A stretch of 64,000 nucleotides of DNA from Cristatella mucedo (GCA_009760855.2 WPIO01000018.1:3226001-3290000); one strand, 5' to 3'. Positions 50,772-63,290 are shown, counted from the stretch's first letter. Program-made: numbers and translations. Notes: generated by a model not told the origin, from the sequence alone.

Positions 50772-52435
50772 GCGAGCCGCGCTCGCATAGATCCGGGTCG
50801 TCCATGGAGCTCAGACGACTCCACCGACCCGGAACCGCTCTACACGTCGGACAGACGCCGACCGGCGCCGGACGAGAGCCGAGCGCCGCCACGCAGCGCT
50901 GCCGCCGCCACCTGCGGACCGGGGGGGGCCCTGCGAGCGGACGCCACGGTTTCGAGGGCGGAGCGCGCCGCCCTTCCGTCTCGCGGCACGTCCGGCTTTG
51001 AATTTGCGTCCAGCGCTCGCGCTCGCGCGTGTGAACTCGTCGGCAGCAGCGCCTGCACCGCGCCGCTCCGTCGTGCTGAAACTGCACGCAGCTCGTGATG
51101 ACTGGCGGCGTCCGTCGCAGAGAGACCCGGGAGGCGCGGGAGATATACGGACGGACGCAAGAGAAAGAGAGACAGCGAGACAGGTGAGAAAGAGAGAGAG
51201 AGAGACAGCGAACGGGAGACTAAGAGCGCCGACGCCACGCCAGAACGAACGGGCGAGCGGCAGCCGTCGGCGCCGCCGCCTCTCCTCTGCCAACCGGAGA
51301 GCGAAGCGCGCGACGGCGGCCGGCTACCGCCGTGCGGGGGCGTGCGACCGGTGCGAATGCGAGGGCGGTGGCCGCTGCTTGCGTTATCTCCTCCGCCGAC
51401 TGCACCGTCGTGAGTGGACGTGAGCGCCTTTCCCTCCAGGTGGCGTGCGCAGGCGGCGTGCGCAGGCGCTACTGCGTCCGCGGCACGACGATTCGTTTAC
51501 TTTCGCTCGCCCGCTCGCGTCGAGCCTGCCGCCCCCGCCTGCGGCAGCTGTCGAGCGATCCGGACGCAGGATCGTAACGGCATTACGTTGGCAATTAAGC
51601 TCGCCGCAGCGCTGCCGCCGGTCGAGATAGGCGGCATGTAGGCAGCGATTAAGAGCGGCTGATGGCGAGGCCGCCGCCGCCGCCGCCGTCGGCGTGCTTC
51701 GGCGAGGTCGCCGGTGGCGGCGATTCCGAAAGGGACCAAGCGGCGATCGCACTCTCGGCGGTGGCGGCGTCGCGAAGCGCCGCGCGTCTCTTTTCCTGGC
51801 ATCAAAAGCCATTGCAAGGCCCGCCGGTTCGGCGAATTTCATCGGTCGCCGCCGCTGCCGCCGGCTAACAACATCGATCGGTTACAATTAAGCGCGGCGG
51901 TGCTGCGGGCGCCCTCCCGCCGGCGACGGCGTGTACCGAATAGCGCCGCCGCCTAGAGAGATGCCTGGAAAGCGAAACGTCGGCCGCAACCAGCCTCCCC
52001 TCCCCCTCTCTCAAACGCGCCCCGGCAGTCACCGTTTGGCAACTGCCACGACGTGGCAGCGTCAGCCTCGGGAGCGAGCGCCCGCGCCGCCGCGCGAGCG
52101 TAGCAGAAAGAGAGGGAGACTGAGACCGCGAAAAACAATCATCTGTGCGGTTGAGTCCCTCGTCATTAGATTCGCATGCGGTTGATGGTTCTATATTAGG
52201 TAATCAATTAGGCCACCTGCGTTTCGACACGCCATATGCTGCCCGCTTGGGATGTCTGGCGCGATGCGGCGGCGGTGGAAAGTTTTTTTTTGAAGCGGCT
52301 GCCGCGACGGTAGCGGCGGCGGCGGCTGCTGCTGCTGCGACGACGCCGACGACGATGACGATCGCTCCCACCGTCTCCGCGACGGACTAGGGGCTGAGGT
52401 CGTCGAGCGGCGGCAGCGGACACGCAACAGCGAGG

Positions 52436-53977
52436 ATGGCGGCGGCGGCGGATGCCGAAAGGTTCGCCGAAAGCGGCGGCGGAGGCGGGTCGTCGCTCAA
52501 GCTCATGTCCGCCGGTGGCGGCGTCTTCCAGACGTTCGTCTTCGGCGTCCTGTCTCCGGTCGTCGTCCTGCTGACGGTCGTCAATAACGGGTTCGTGTGC
52601 GCCGTGCTGCTGCGGCCGGCCATGCGCACGGCGACGAACCTGCTACTCGTGGCGCTCGCCGTCGCCGACACGCTCACCGGCCTCCTTCCGCTACCCTACT
52701 TCGTCCACTTCTTCGCGCTCGGCCGCTGGCGGGAGCCAGTGCCGTACCGCTGGTGCTACGCGTACAAGGTCACGTACGAGTTGCTGCCCACCGTCTTCCA
52801 CACGGCCTCCATTTGGCTGACGACGACGCTCGCCGTCCAGCGCTACCTGCGCGTCTGCCGGCCGCAGCTGCGCTCGGCGCAGCTGCGCTCGACGCGAGCC
52901 ACCGCCGCCGCCATCGGCGGCGTCTACGCGGCGAGCCTGCTCGTGCACGTCTCGCGCTTCTTCGACTACCGCTACGAGCCCGCGCCGGTGCCGCCGCCGC
53001 CGCAGGCCTCGTTCGCGTCGACGACTGCTTTGCCAACGGCGTCGGCTGCGGCTGTCGACGGGATGGCCGGTGGCATCGGTGGCGACCACGGCGGCGGCGG
53101 CGAACTGGGCTGCATCGAGCTGCCGAGCGCCTGGGCCGAGGCATGGGGGGACGCCTACTTTCCTGCCTACACGTGGTTCCGCGTGCTGTGCATACACGCC
53201 GTGCCCTGCGCCGTCCTCCTCGTCGTCAACGCTCTGCTCGTCGCAGCCATACGGCGTGCGGGCGACCGGCGCCGGGCGCTGCGAGTGGCCGTCGCGCCGA
53301 CGACACGCACGCAGACGCCGACGACGACGCAGACGCCGCCGGTGGCTCACCGTGCGGCGGGAGCGGGCGGCGACGGCCCGCGAGGAGGCGGCGGCGGAGG
53401 CGGCGGCGGAGGCCGCGCACGCGACGGCGGCCGTCGCACGACGCGAATGCTCGTCGTCGTCGTCGGCGTGTTCCTGCTCGTCGAGCTGCCGCTCGGCGTC
53501 GCGCTCCTGCTCGTCATCGCTCACAACTCGCTCGACGTCGACGCCGCTGCGCTGAGCGAAGATGTGCAGCAGGTCGTGCACGTGGCCATCAACTTTGCCA
53601 TCCTGCTCAGCTATCCGCTCAATTTCTTCATCTATGCCGGCATGAGCAAGTGCTTCCGCGACTCGGTGGCGGCGACCGTGCGCTCCGGCCGCGACCGGAC
53701 GCTTGCCACGGCGCGTCGCTGCGCGGCCTGCACCGCCCGGGCGGCGGCGGCGGCAGCCTCGGTGCGCCAGCGGCGGCGGCGGCGACGACTGGGCGGTAGC
53801 GGCCGGGGCGCCGCCGCCGCCGCCGCTCGCGTCGCCGCTACGGCTGCTGCGGCGGCGGTCGATTCGCGAAAGGGTGGCGGCGACGGCGGTGGCAGCGGCT
53901 GTAGCGGCGGCGGGCTGTTCAAGACGGCCGCGTCGGCTTCGTCGTCGTGCGCCACCGAGCTGACGGCGCTCGGGTGA
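52436..53977 (+). CDS. Class A peptide GPCR, sex-peptide/myoinhibitory-peptide receptor-like
   Basis: This intronless 513-codon frame encodes a seven-helix receptor. TM1 is about 34-59 (N51), TM2 67-90 (D78), TM3 107-138, TM4 157-173, TM5 243-272, TM6 338-362 and TM7 381-403. C107 and C226 form the expected TM3-ECL2 disulfide pair. FHTASIWLTTTLAVQRYLRV has QRY in place of DRY, and TM7 ends YPLNFFIY instead of NPxxY. These, with MRTATNLLLVALAVAD, resemble the sex peptide/MIP receptor family of protostomes, Gi/o-type receptors for W(X6)W-amide peptides. Ligand and coupling here are inferred. ECL2 (about 175-240) and the third intracellular loop (about 275-337, with a long glycine run) are enlarged, and the C-tail is rich in Ala and Gly. 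No better upstream in-frame ATG was seen. Confidence 0.9.
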   Translation: MAAAADAERFAESGGGGGSSLKLMSAGGGVFQTFVFGVLSPVVVLLTVVNNGFVCAVLLRPAMRTATNLLLVALAVADTLTGLLPLPYFVHFFALGRWREPVPYRWCYAYKVTYELLPTVFHTASIWLTTTLAVQRYLRVCRPQLRSAQLRSTRATAAAIGGVYAASLLVHVSRFFDYRYEPAPVPPPPQASFASTTALPTASAAAVDGMAGGIGGDHGGGGELGCIELPSAWAEAWGDAYFPAYTWFRVLCIHAVPCAVLLVVNALLVAAIRRAGDRRRALRVAVAPTTRTQTPTTTQTPPVAHRAAGAGGDGPRGGGGGGGGGGRARDGGRRTTRMLVVVVGVFLLVELPLGVALLLVIAHNSLDVDAAALSEDVQQVVHVAINFAILLSYPLNFFIYAGMSKCFRDSVAATVRSGRDRTLATARRCAACTARAAAAAASVRQRRRRRRLGGSGRGAAAAAARVAATAAAAAVDSRKGGGDGGGSGCSGGGLFKTAASASSSCATELTALG

Positions 53978-54868
53978 TCCAGCGTCCCACGGCGGCCGCG
54001 TCGTCGCGGCCAGAGACCCGCCTCTCATCGCCGGCGAGCGGAGCGGGGAAGGGTGCAGGCTAAGGCGGATGTCGGTTAGGGAACGGGTTCGCGAGCTTGC
54101 AGCCGGTGTGACGGCGACTTTTTTGGCGACCTGCAATGCTGACGGTAGAGCGCTCGCTAGAAGCCCCTGGATGGAAGTTCGGAGCGAGAGGCGTGCTGCT
54201 GCACGAACGACGGCCCTGTTTGCCGACGTCGCCTATCGGGCCGAGCGACGGCTAATGTAGGCAGAGGAGCAGCAGCCGTTTCTCGATATCGTCTCCGGTG
54301 ATCCATCGGCCTCGTCTGCCGTCGGCTCGGCCATCGCGATCGTGAAGGCCGATACGCTGTCACCAGGTGGCTGGTTTCGTTGGCCGCCGCTGCATGTCCC
54401 CGCCTCAGTGGTCGCTCGAGATGTCGCCGAGGCGCCGGTGAGCAGCAGCTGCACACATCGGCGGTTGGTCGGCGCGCCGCCACCGAACCTATTGATTAAT
54501 CCGATGAACTGAATGTTTCTCGGACGGAGGAAGCTCGATCGGAGCTCTGCCGTCGTGTCTCCGGCGGCACGCGACTAGCGTGATCGTGGGTTCGCCAAGC
54601 CTCGCGGTTCAGCACCGTCTCCGGGGCTCTTGCTCTGGCACTCGGACGGTCGATGCGGAAGGAAACAGGAAGCTCCGGCGACGACCGACGAAGCCACTCG
54701 TCGCAGCCTCGATAGCGAGACCCACGCTCGCCGGTCGCCCGTGCAGCTCTACTCTGCCTACGTTACTCCGAAGGCTTCGGAGACTGGAGACTCGAAAGTA
54801 TGACAACCACCTGCAACGGTACTTTTCATAGTGAAGGCTATGAAGGCTTGATGAGAGAGAGAGAGAAG

Positions 54869-54905
<37 letters not shown>

Positions 54906-55217
54906 CTGTGAGCTTCTCTGGCGACGAGCGACCACCTGGCAGTCGAATTAACACAGTTACCTTATCATGCGAACCAGTTGTAGTTGCTAAGAAGTCTAGA
55001 GCGCTTGAATACTGCATTATAGAACGATAACAGCTGAGTCCGCTCTTAGCTCCATTCCCAACGATGCATATTTGTACCAATGGGCTACACTTCATTTCCA
55101 TCCACCCAGCTTTAATAGACTGAAAAAGACAACGCAAGTCAGTCGAAATATGCTAACTGAAGCATAAGCACAGCATCAAAAAAAGCATTAACTAAATATA
55201 AATTAATCAATCAATCC
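53978..55217. other. 3' flank of the GPCR
   Basis: GC-rich to about 54800, with a (TG)n tract at about 54868-54905. No AATAAA close to the stop was noticed, so the receptor may have a long 3'UTR or a downstream intron. Confidence 0.4.
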
Positions 55218-55378
55218 TAGCTGATTAAACAGCCAATTTTTGCATAGCGACAGAAGAACCTTTACGGCTATCACCACCGCTTGCAGTGGCGATCAAGGAT
55301 CGCCCACCGCAGGAATCGAACCCACGACCTGGGTCCCAAAAGCAACCGCCTTACCTAGTGTGCCATCTCGGCTCACCA
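55218..55378 (-). mobile_element. SINE-A
   Basis: AGCTGATTAAACAGCC, CTATCACCACCGCTTGCAGT, GGAATCGAACCCACGACC and CTAGTGTGCCATCTCGGC. Confidence 0.83.
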
Positions 55379-57865
55379 TATGCAGCATTTAAAAAGTCAC
55401 TGAAACTGATTATAATCGGAAAGATGCCAAGGACACCGTTCTGTTCTACCAGTGGAAGCGAGTTCTCCACAGTTGGCTGACATGCTTCGGCCGGCTCCTG
55501 GTCAGAGTACACCGAGTACTCAGCAGCTCGTCGAGTTGGCTGCCTCGCTTCAGGTAGATCCCTATTAAGCTTCGGCTGAGGCTGGTTGCAAGCCTGGCCG
55601 TTGGCTAGCCGACGTGGCATAGTAGAGTCACTAGCAACGTTCCTGTAGCTTGGCCGAGATTGCATAGCAGCAGCGGACGTATCGGCCGCTAATGTTTAGG
55701 CTTCCCTGCCACAGGCTGGGCCACTAATGCGCCGTCCAATTAGTTGCTGCATAATTTCGCCTTATGACTTATAACTGTCGTTGGTGAAACACGAGTGCAT
55801 ACGAACAAGATGAGTTTTGTGATGGGTGACGTCTAGCGTCGTTTTTCCTTTTTCCGACCCTCGCTCGTATATTCTCCTCTGAATGCAGAGCACTGAGCTG
55901 ACTCAGTGCAGCGTCACTGATCGCAGTACGCCGTTCCTCCACGAGCGCTCCTCTCCGAGCCACGAGTGACAAGGATCGACGTTTGTAGGACCTCTTGCGT
56001 CAGCAGAGCCAACATCTCCCGAAACTGGAAGCTTTGTAGCAGGACTTGACCCTACCGTTGCAACATATTTTGGGGATCTCACTTTGTTATTGCCAATGGC
56101 CTCACATCTTCGAACACTTTCGTCAACGCAGCTTTGACAGTATGAACAAAGCGTACAGCTTGTCCACTGCACTGCGGGCTCTCTGGTCTGGACTTGGTGT
56201 GACGAACGCCCATTATAGTCACAAACCCATTGAGCTTAGCACACGAAAACTTGAGTTCTAATGTCAATCACCAGTTCGTATCTTATATGTAAATCAGCGA
56301 GCAATCTTCCAATATGCCAGCAGCATTTTTCGTTCCTGTGACTGGTAGCTTGTCGACCGGGAACCACGATTAATTTACTATAGTAGTAATCAGAAGTTAG
56401 TTGGTAGTTAGTCCTTCCTGTGATGCTGGAAAAGACCAGCTCCCGGTCTTCGGCATAAGTGGCTAAGTATATCAACAACTATTTGTTTAACTCGAAGGCT
56501 TGAACAGTTATGCCCCACCGGCGACACCACACCGTGTGCCACGAGGATAAACTTTAGTGCAAGCCCTTGAATAAGGCTGCAGGGGAATAGCTCGCAGGAA
56601 CAGATTGGATGCATGCGGTGCGACTGGGGTAGATGCTCTGGGAGAACGTGCGTTAAAGGAATAGCTGGACATACTGCCGTACAGACAGCTTTCGTGGGCC
56701 GCGAGCGACAATTCCTCAACTGATGCCTAGCCAAAAATATGCGAGTTTGTCGCGGCAAGCTATGCGCGTACGCGCAATAGATCAGCGGCACATAATCCTG
56801 ACTTGAGAACAGATGGTTCTACTGGGAGCGGTGGCCGGATCTCTCGCGGCGGGAGGAGCAATGAGCCTGAGCCTTGAGCCAGCCACCCTTGCCGGTCAGG
56901 CCGCGATTGAGGACGAGCTGCCCGCTAACCTACCGTCCACCTGGGGCTAATCCTATAACGGTCACAAGACGATCCACGTGCAACGTTGGTGGTCGTTGGA
57001 CGCCGTAGTCGCCACCGAGAGAGTGAGCTGATAGCAGGTACGAGTGCGAGTACGAGTGGGAGAACGAGCGAGGATATGGGAATGCTCATGTGTACGCAGA
57101 GGCATATTGAGCCCACGGCTCGGACGAGATGGAAGAACGCAAGCGCTTAGCCCTCGTGCACGGCGGTCCGACACCGTGGGGCCGCCGACGTGTGGCAACC
57201 CAGGGACTCCGAAGACGTCGCAGCCTCCAGCGATAAACAGCCGACTTCGACTTTGCAATGTGCTAGCCGCTCGTGTCCTGGTGTCTAGATAGGCTTGGGG
57301 CTCGTTCGAGATCCGATGAGGCGCCCCAGTCAGGATGCATCGATTCCAGCGCGACTCGGTAGCAAGCCTAGTCCATCGATTGTTCGTGCATGCTAGTTAG
57401 GTTAGCGGGCACGGTAGAGCTTGCAGGAGACCATCGCAGCTGAAGCCGTGGGGGACCGCCATGCAACTCGCTACTAACATCGCCAGGCCCCGTTGGAAGC
57501 CGTGGTAGTTTCGGTTATGCCTCAGCAGCGGCCCTTCTCGCTAAGTTACCAAGGGCGCAATAAGCAAGGCCGCAGCCGCCTCAGTTCCACTAGAGAAGGT
57601 AAGCAGGGTATGTCAGGCGGACGACCAGCGCGTGAAAGCCGGAATTTACGAGGCTGCTAAAGATGCCGTGCTACTTAAAGGATTGCCACTATGCGAATAC
57701 AATTTAGTCGAAGAAGAAGTGTCTGCCATATCGGTAAAGCTTCGATATGTAGCTCCTGGCATAGGTTTATAAGCGGCTCCAGTAATCGCGGGAGCCGCAA
57801 GACTTTACCATCGACTAGCACAAACGTCTTCCAGAACGGCGGGTTAAATAAATAAAAATAAATAA
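55379..57865. other. No recognisable gene or repeat
   Basis: Several 60-130-codon frames on both strands lack motifs or splice partners. Confidence 0.4.
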
Positions 57866-57867
57866 AT

Positions 57868-58028
57868 ACAAGCTCATTTAACAGCCTCTTTTTGTATAGC
57901 GCTAGAAGAACCTTGACGGCTATCACCACCGCTTGCAGCGGTGATAAAGGATCGCCCATCACAGGATTCGAACCCACGACCTCGGGCTGAGATCGTGAAA
58001 AGCAACGATCTTGCATAGGGTTTAGCAA
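57868..58028 (-). mobile_element. SINE-A
   Basis: CAAGCTCATTTAACAGCCTC, CTATCACCACCGCTTGCAGC, GGATTCGAACCCACGACC; head partly decayed. Confidence 0.8.
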
Positions 58029-58164
58029 CATTTGCGGTATAAATAGCCTTTCCTTTGTTGCTTGCTCCGCGTGCTTACTTGTGCACGGTTCAGCGCATGC
58101 AACTAATCGTGCAACAAGCCACCGTCACCCTTGTGTTGCAGCAGCACTCGTTCGTTCGATTACT

Positions 58165-58320
58165 GGTACCTGGGTGATAGCCAAGGGATAAGGTGATCGC
58201 TCTCCATTACCTAGATCGTGGGCTCGAGTCCTGCAGTGGCCGAGTCTGTATTGGCCGCTGCAAGCAGCGGTGAGAGCAATTAAACCTCTTCTGCCGCTAT
58301 TTAAATGGGCTGTGGAATCG
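58165..58320 (+). mobile_element. SINE-A, diverged
   Basis: GTGATAGCCAAGGGATAAGG (box A side), GTGGGCTCGAGTCCTGC (box B) and CTCTTCTGCCGCTATTTAAA. Confidence 0.65.
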
Positions 58321-59011
58321 GCCTTGATCTTTCTTTTTTGCCGCGTCAGTCTACGCTGGGCAGTGGGTCCGGAACGTACGCACGTGCCTCCTAGTACTTC
58401 CCCGCTTCCTCAAAACGTCGTCTCAATTTACTTTCCGCATACACTCCCTCTAATTGAGCTCGGCTTCGAATCGGGCGATGGCGCAGTAACGACTGTGCGA
58501 ATTCCTAGGAATGGGGCGGTACTATACTTGGTAGCCGCCTCCTGGTAGGATGGGAAGTGGCTACAGCCGCAGCAATTCCTGAGGCGAGGCGATATCATTA
58601 CGCGGCTCGCGGTGCCTGTGAGTCATCTACGCGCGCCACCAGCTGCGTTCTCCCTTTTCCGGCACCAGCTGCGTTCTCCCTCTTCCGGCGGCATACCTCT
58701 CTGATGCAGCCCGGTTCAGCTTAAGGCATATTAAGCTGGTTGTAATTGGTTGGTTAGCAGTAGCGCTAAACGGCTAAAGTTGGTCGGCTGTGTCGTCCGT
58801 CGCTGCTGCCGTACTCGCGTGACTTCCGGCATGAGGTAAATGGCCGGCAGCGAGATTGTGTCGCTGTCGCTGCGGAAACATTGCAACTGGTCAGTACTAG
58901 CGAAAATTTCGCGGTATGCACATTCGACCAATATGAGCTAGACGAATGAATAAATGAACCCGTACAGCTCAACAGGTCGCGACGAGCCGTCGTTATTATT
59001 ATTATGCTGGT
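58321..59011. other. Nothing recognised
   Basis: A direct repeat of CACCAGCTGCGTTCTCCCT occurs at about 58638 and 58662; no gene. Confidence 0.4.
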
Positions 59012-59146
59012 TCGACCCACTTGTTAAGGTACTCGCCCTGAACATGGTCTGGCCGAGGTCGTGGGCTCCAGCCCTGAGGCATATGTGAAGCGTCTGAATG
59101 GAGATGAAGTAAATCTTAAGGCGCTATATACAAACGAATTCGATTT
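59012..59146 (+). mobile_element. SINE-B
   Basis: GGTTCGACCCACTTGTTAAG head, GTGGGCTCCAGCCCTGAGGC and the hairpin end, diverged. Confidence 0.7.
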
Positions 59147-59744
59147 ATTATCGGCGCAGCATCGCTAGCCTGGCTCTTTCAACGTGTTTACTTTGCGTAA
59201 CATGTTTAGCAGTTCGCCAATGTTAGGTGGAGCCGCCGAAAACCGCGCATATACTAAGTACAGGCATCAGTGCATTTTGGCAGAAGCGGAGCCGGGATTT
59301 TCATCTGAGGGGGGCAAGACCCGCAATTTTGCTTATGACCTATGACTTATGACTTATGGCAAGACCCGCAAGATTTTCACCCAGAGGCAAGACCCGCACT
59401 TAATGTAAAGCTGTTGCAAAAATCATGCCTTGTATTCAACTCGAACTCGGCCGCTGCTCATCGAGTGGAATTAGGACACATTTTCGTCGACGGTGACGGT
59501 CGGGGCAGTGGCGTGGGAATAGGGGACGGCCCGGTCGCCGCCTCCACTCTGTAGGCTCGGGCCACTGCATTTAGAACGAAGCCGCTGGAGTGGAACTGGC
59601 AATTTTGCTGCGTAGCTAATGTAGCTCGTGCTTATTCTGTGTAATGATGATGCTACTGTTATGGTAATGCGGTTTACTGAGCTTCCGCCGAGATGGTCGG
59701 CAGTCAAGTACAACACGTGGAGATAGGGTACGCGCTGGCTATAT

Positions 59745-59882
59745 ATATTTCATTTGTATAGCGCCCCAAGAGAACCTAGTCTATTTAGGCGCTCTACATA
59801 TGCCTCGGGGCTCAAGCCCACGACCTCAGCGCCAGACCTTAGTCGGAGCGAGCACCTTAACCGCTGGACCAAACCAGCTCAG
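59745..59882 (-). mobile_element. SINE-B
   Basis: TTCATTTGTATAGCGCCCCA, GGGGCTCAAGCCCACGACC and AACCGCTGGACCAAACCAGC. Confidence 0.83.
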
Positions 59883-60591
59883 CAGTGGTTAGATTAACCG
59901 ATGTGGCATAGATGGCATTATCAAATCCATTTTCAGGATAGTGTATGCAATATTTCCAAGGTTACGTTTCAACTCACCCATTTTCTGGAATGAGAACCCA
60001 CTACCAGGCAGCTCCGATGAGAAGAGCGTGTGACTGAGAAGTGATGTCCCGCTTTTAGAAGCTACACCAACTTCAGGCTTACTGAAAGCGCCTGAAAGCT
60101 TGCTGAAGCAGGAAATGAGGAAGTAGGCTTACGGATCTGCGGACGCTGTGAACGATGACCAGGCGGAATATTGAAACAAGACTTGGTGGAACAAACAGCC
60201 ATGTTTACTGCAATCTTTAGCATTAGAAACCCTAATCCATAGAGCTGCTTGCTGGTCTTAGCACGTGTTTGCCGTAGTCGTGACGCTGGCCTTTGATGCA
60301 GCGTGAGCAGGTGCTGGCTGCACACCTCAAGTAAATGAGGATAAAAGGCTTGGTTCATTCTCGATATTTTATCCGACAGACTTCGTACAGAAGGCTGCCC
60401 TATGTAATGCAACTATAACCGGATCTACCACCGGAAATATAGAAAATGTCTTGCTAAGTCGTGGCTCGTTTGAGAAAAAAAAACAATTTAGACGTGGTTA
60501 AGTTGCATGTAATACAAAACATCGTCAGGTAAACATGGTGTCTACACTTGTAATGATTTGCTTGGAAACATTGCCAATGTACATAACAATA

Positions 60592-61721
60592 ATAACAATA
60601 CAGTAATAATAATACATTTGATAAAGCATCCTCAGAGAGCTCAATCTCTTTCTAGGCCCATGACATTTGCCGAAAAGGAAACACGATCGAATACGTTTGT
60701 ATAGCACCTTCAGAGAACTTAATCTCTTTCTAGGCACTTAACGTAAGCTGTAAAGGAAGCATGATCGCTTGTTTAATGCTAGCATGCTCAATGTCAATAG
60801 CATGACATGGTGAGAGGTTATATTCACAGGGTCAACATGCAAACATGGTTAGTGGTAGCATGCACATTGTCAGCATGCATAAGCATACAAAGGACGAATC
60901 AAACGGACCCACTAAGTGCTGGGATAAATAGATGCGGTTTTATCTTCTTTTTAAATGTCGCCAAGTCAAGGAATGACGTAATTCGGGAAGGAGTTCCAGG
61001 CTTTGGGAGCATACGAACTAAAGGCACGGTCTCCAAATGATTTAAGGCTCGTACAAGGTATAGCAAAACGATTCAAGTCATTAAAATGGGTGGTACGATG
61101 AGCAGCCTGATGGGAAAGTAGATCAGATAGGTAGGTTGGAGCCAAAGAATGAAGGGACGTAAAAGTGAGTGACAGAACCTTAAAATCGATAAGCTGCTTG
61201 ACGAGGAGCCAGTTCAGGTCGTCGAGAAGTGGTGTGATGTGACAGCTTCGACACTCCGGACAGACAAGCCTAGCTGCAGAGCTTTGCACCAATTGTAAGC
61301 ACTTGATTGCACAGGCCAGTATGCAGTGAGTTGCAGGTAATGAGCCATTATGTTATAAATACATGGACCAGTTTAGATGTGTCCCTGTCTAAGCAAGCCC
61401 GAATTTTAGCAATGTTATTTAGTGCTAATGTTGTCATCTAATGAAAGGTCACTTTGGAACAAGATACCCATATTTCGTACATATTCAACAGGAGATATGC
61501 TGGCAGGGCCGACTTTAAGCGTTAGTTTTTCCAATTTCTCAATCACACTAGGTTTACCCATCACTAGTAAGGTAGTTTTTATCATCGTTAAATTTGAGTT
61601 TGCTGCCATCCATGTGCAAATGAATAATCAATACATGCAGCAAGGGAGTTGAGAGAATTTGACGTGCTGAAGGGCTGGGAGGGGTCAAAGCAAAGGTGCA
61701 ACCGAGTGGCAATCACATCGG

Positions 61722-61772
<51 letters not shown>

Positions 61773-62290
61773 AAACCGTGAAAGGAATTGGGCCAAGCAC
61801 TGAGCCCTGAACCTTACTTCAGTGATTCCTCGAATGGTCTTTGTCCGTTCACATCAGTGCCCAGGAGTCTCCCACCGAGATAGGACTTGAATCATTGTAG
61901 TGCTGTTCCAGTGATGCTTAGGCAAGATGAGAGTGTTTACGAAATACTTGTGTGATCAATAGTATTGAACACTGCCGAAAGATCTAGCCAAACAAGCAGA
62001 AACTTTACCCAAGTCTGCATTCCTAAGAATGTCACACTATACACCCGAAGCACTGCTGACTCTGTGGAGTGATTAGCTCTAAAACCAGACTGGAACTTAC
62101 TAGCTAAGTTTGAGGTCTCAATATAAAAGTTCGGTTGGTCTGCTAAAACTCGTTCCAGTGTGTTTGATAGATAAGTTAGAAGGGATACTGAGTGGAAGTG
62201 CTCAAGTTCTCTTGGTCTAGTGTTGCTTTCTTAAGTAATTGGCCTGACTACAGCCTTTGTGAAAGATTCTGGACTTGGCAGATAAGGACT
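60592..62290 (-). mobile_element. LINE-alpha 3' half with two tandem tails
   Basis: Two consecutive 3' hairpin tails (60598-60680 and 60695-60770) precede a long minus-strand copy. That copy has FGDRAFSSYAPKAWNSFP at 60966-61292, broken RT sequence to about 62060, and the upstream linker to about 62290. Frameshifts and a GA repeat interrupt it. Confidence 0.8.
61724..61769. repeat. (GA)n microsatellite inside LINE-alpha
   Basis: Pure GA run between RT remnants. Confidence 0.95.
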
Positions 62291-62814
62291 GGATGGCGCT
62301 GTGTCGTATTTAGTACCGACGAATTTCCGGCAGAAAGGAACGCCCATGCCAAAATATAGCTGCAATCTTGAGAGGTTCATGTGTAGCTTGGTTGTTCCAC
62401 AATCAGAATAGTTGTGCTTAGTGGCCAGGGAGAACGGCATTTCTTCTGAGGACGCGGCTGCTTTTCTGAATTTGATTTAAAAAAATCAACTGCTTGCTCA
62501 GTTGATGCAGTCGTTGCTGTGCAAGAAGGGTGTAGGCAGCATGTGGTGCTTCAGATGTACTCTAGTTCAAGTTCTACTGCAAATGACTGCTGGAAAGGGA
62601 TTGAGAGTGGTCGATTGCCTATGGTCATGACCGACCTACTGCAGGCAACACGGAATAATTATGCTGAGGTGATAATGAGGTTTCCTATGGTTCGAGGGAT
62701 AGCTTGTTAGAGTGACACGTGTCAGCTTGTTGTGCATGCTCACTGCCATCCCATTTGGTTTGCATACATTTTGCATGTAAACGAGGTGCCCTGTCCGGCA
62801 GGCAGCATCTGCAG

Positions 62815-63084
62815 GACCAGTTGCCGAATTGTGCACGACTCGTGCTGAAGGATCCTACTCTTTAAGAGGTCTGGAGCCTCGATGCGTTCCATGGACTTCT
62901 TGTATGCACGCGTGGATGCGTGTTAAAAAAACTAGTGCCAGTGACAAGCAGCTCTTAGCATGGCATAACTGCACCAGCAGATTCACTCCAGAAGATCGTG
63001 CACCAATGCATTTGGAAACTGTAAGTACACTCTCTTTACAAACGATGCCGTGGTGCTCTATTTTTAATTGTGTTTGTAAGAGGT

Positions 63085-63122
<38 letters not shown>

Positions 63123-63290
63123 CTTTTAGATACAGGTTTTAGCAGGCGTTGCTGCAGTGTATTTGACATTTAAATGTAAGACATTGCTATTTTGTACCTC
63201 CAGGTCGACGATATAACCCAAGCACTTGTGAATGACCACCAACCAAGGATTCGTCAAAGAGTACTTTACTCAAGTCGTTGGTGGAGAAAA
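62815..63290 (+). CDS. Two possible consecutive exons of an unidentified gene
   Basis: A frame open from 62781 encodes, from a possible acceptor at 62814, a segment ending LLAWHNCTSRFTPEDRAP then MHLET at 63020. A consensus donor GTAAGT follows. After a (TG)n-containing 183-bp intron and the acceptor CTCCAG, 63204-63290 encodes VDDITQALVNDHQPRIRQRV then LYSSRWWRK, with donor GTGAGC at 63291. Both sides of the junction are phase 0, and neither segment matches the LINE or SINE families here. I do not recognise the protein. The 5' boundary is uncertain. Confidence 0.32.
63086..63118. repeat. (TG)n microsatellite
   Basis: About 16 TG units in the putative intron between the two candidate exons. 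Confidence 0.9.

Larger units (their letters stand above)
49436..52435. other. GC-rich island upstream of the GPCR; no second gene supported
   Basis: From about 49740 GC and CpG rise sharply and stay high through the receptor. Many overlapping open frames exist on both strands because stops are rare in such sequence; none shows a domain. Probably contains the receptor promoter and 5'UTR. Confidence 0.5.

Noticed and set aside
52597-54136. Large open frames overlapping the GPCR in other frames (400 and 481 codons)
   Set aside because: They are Arg/Ala/His-rich shadows of a GC-rich gene with no domain; only the 52436-53977 frame has seven helices and receptor motifs.
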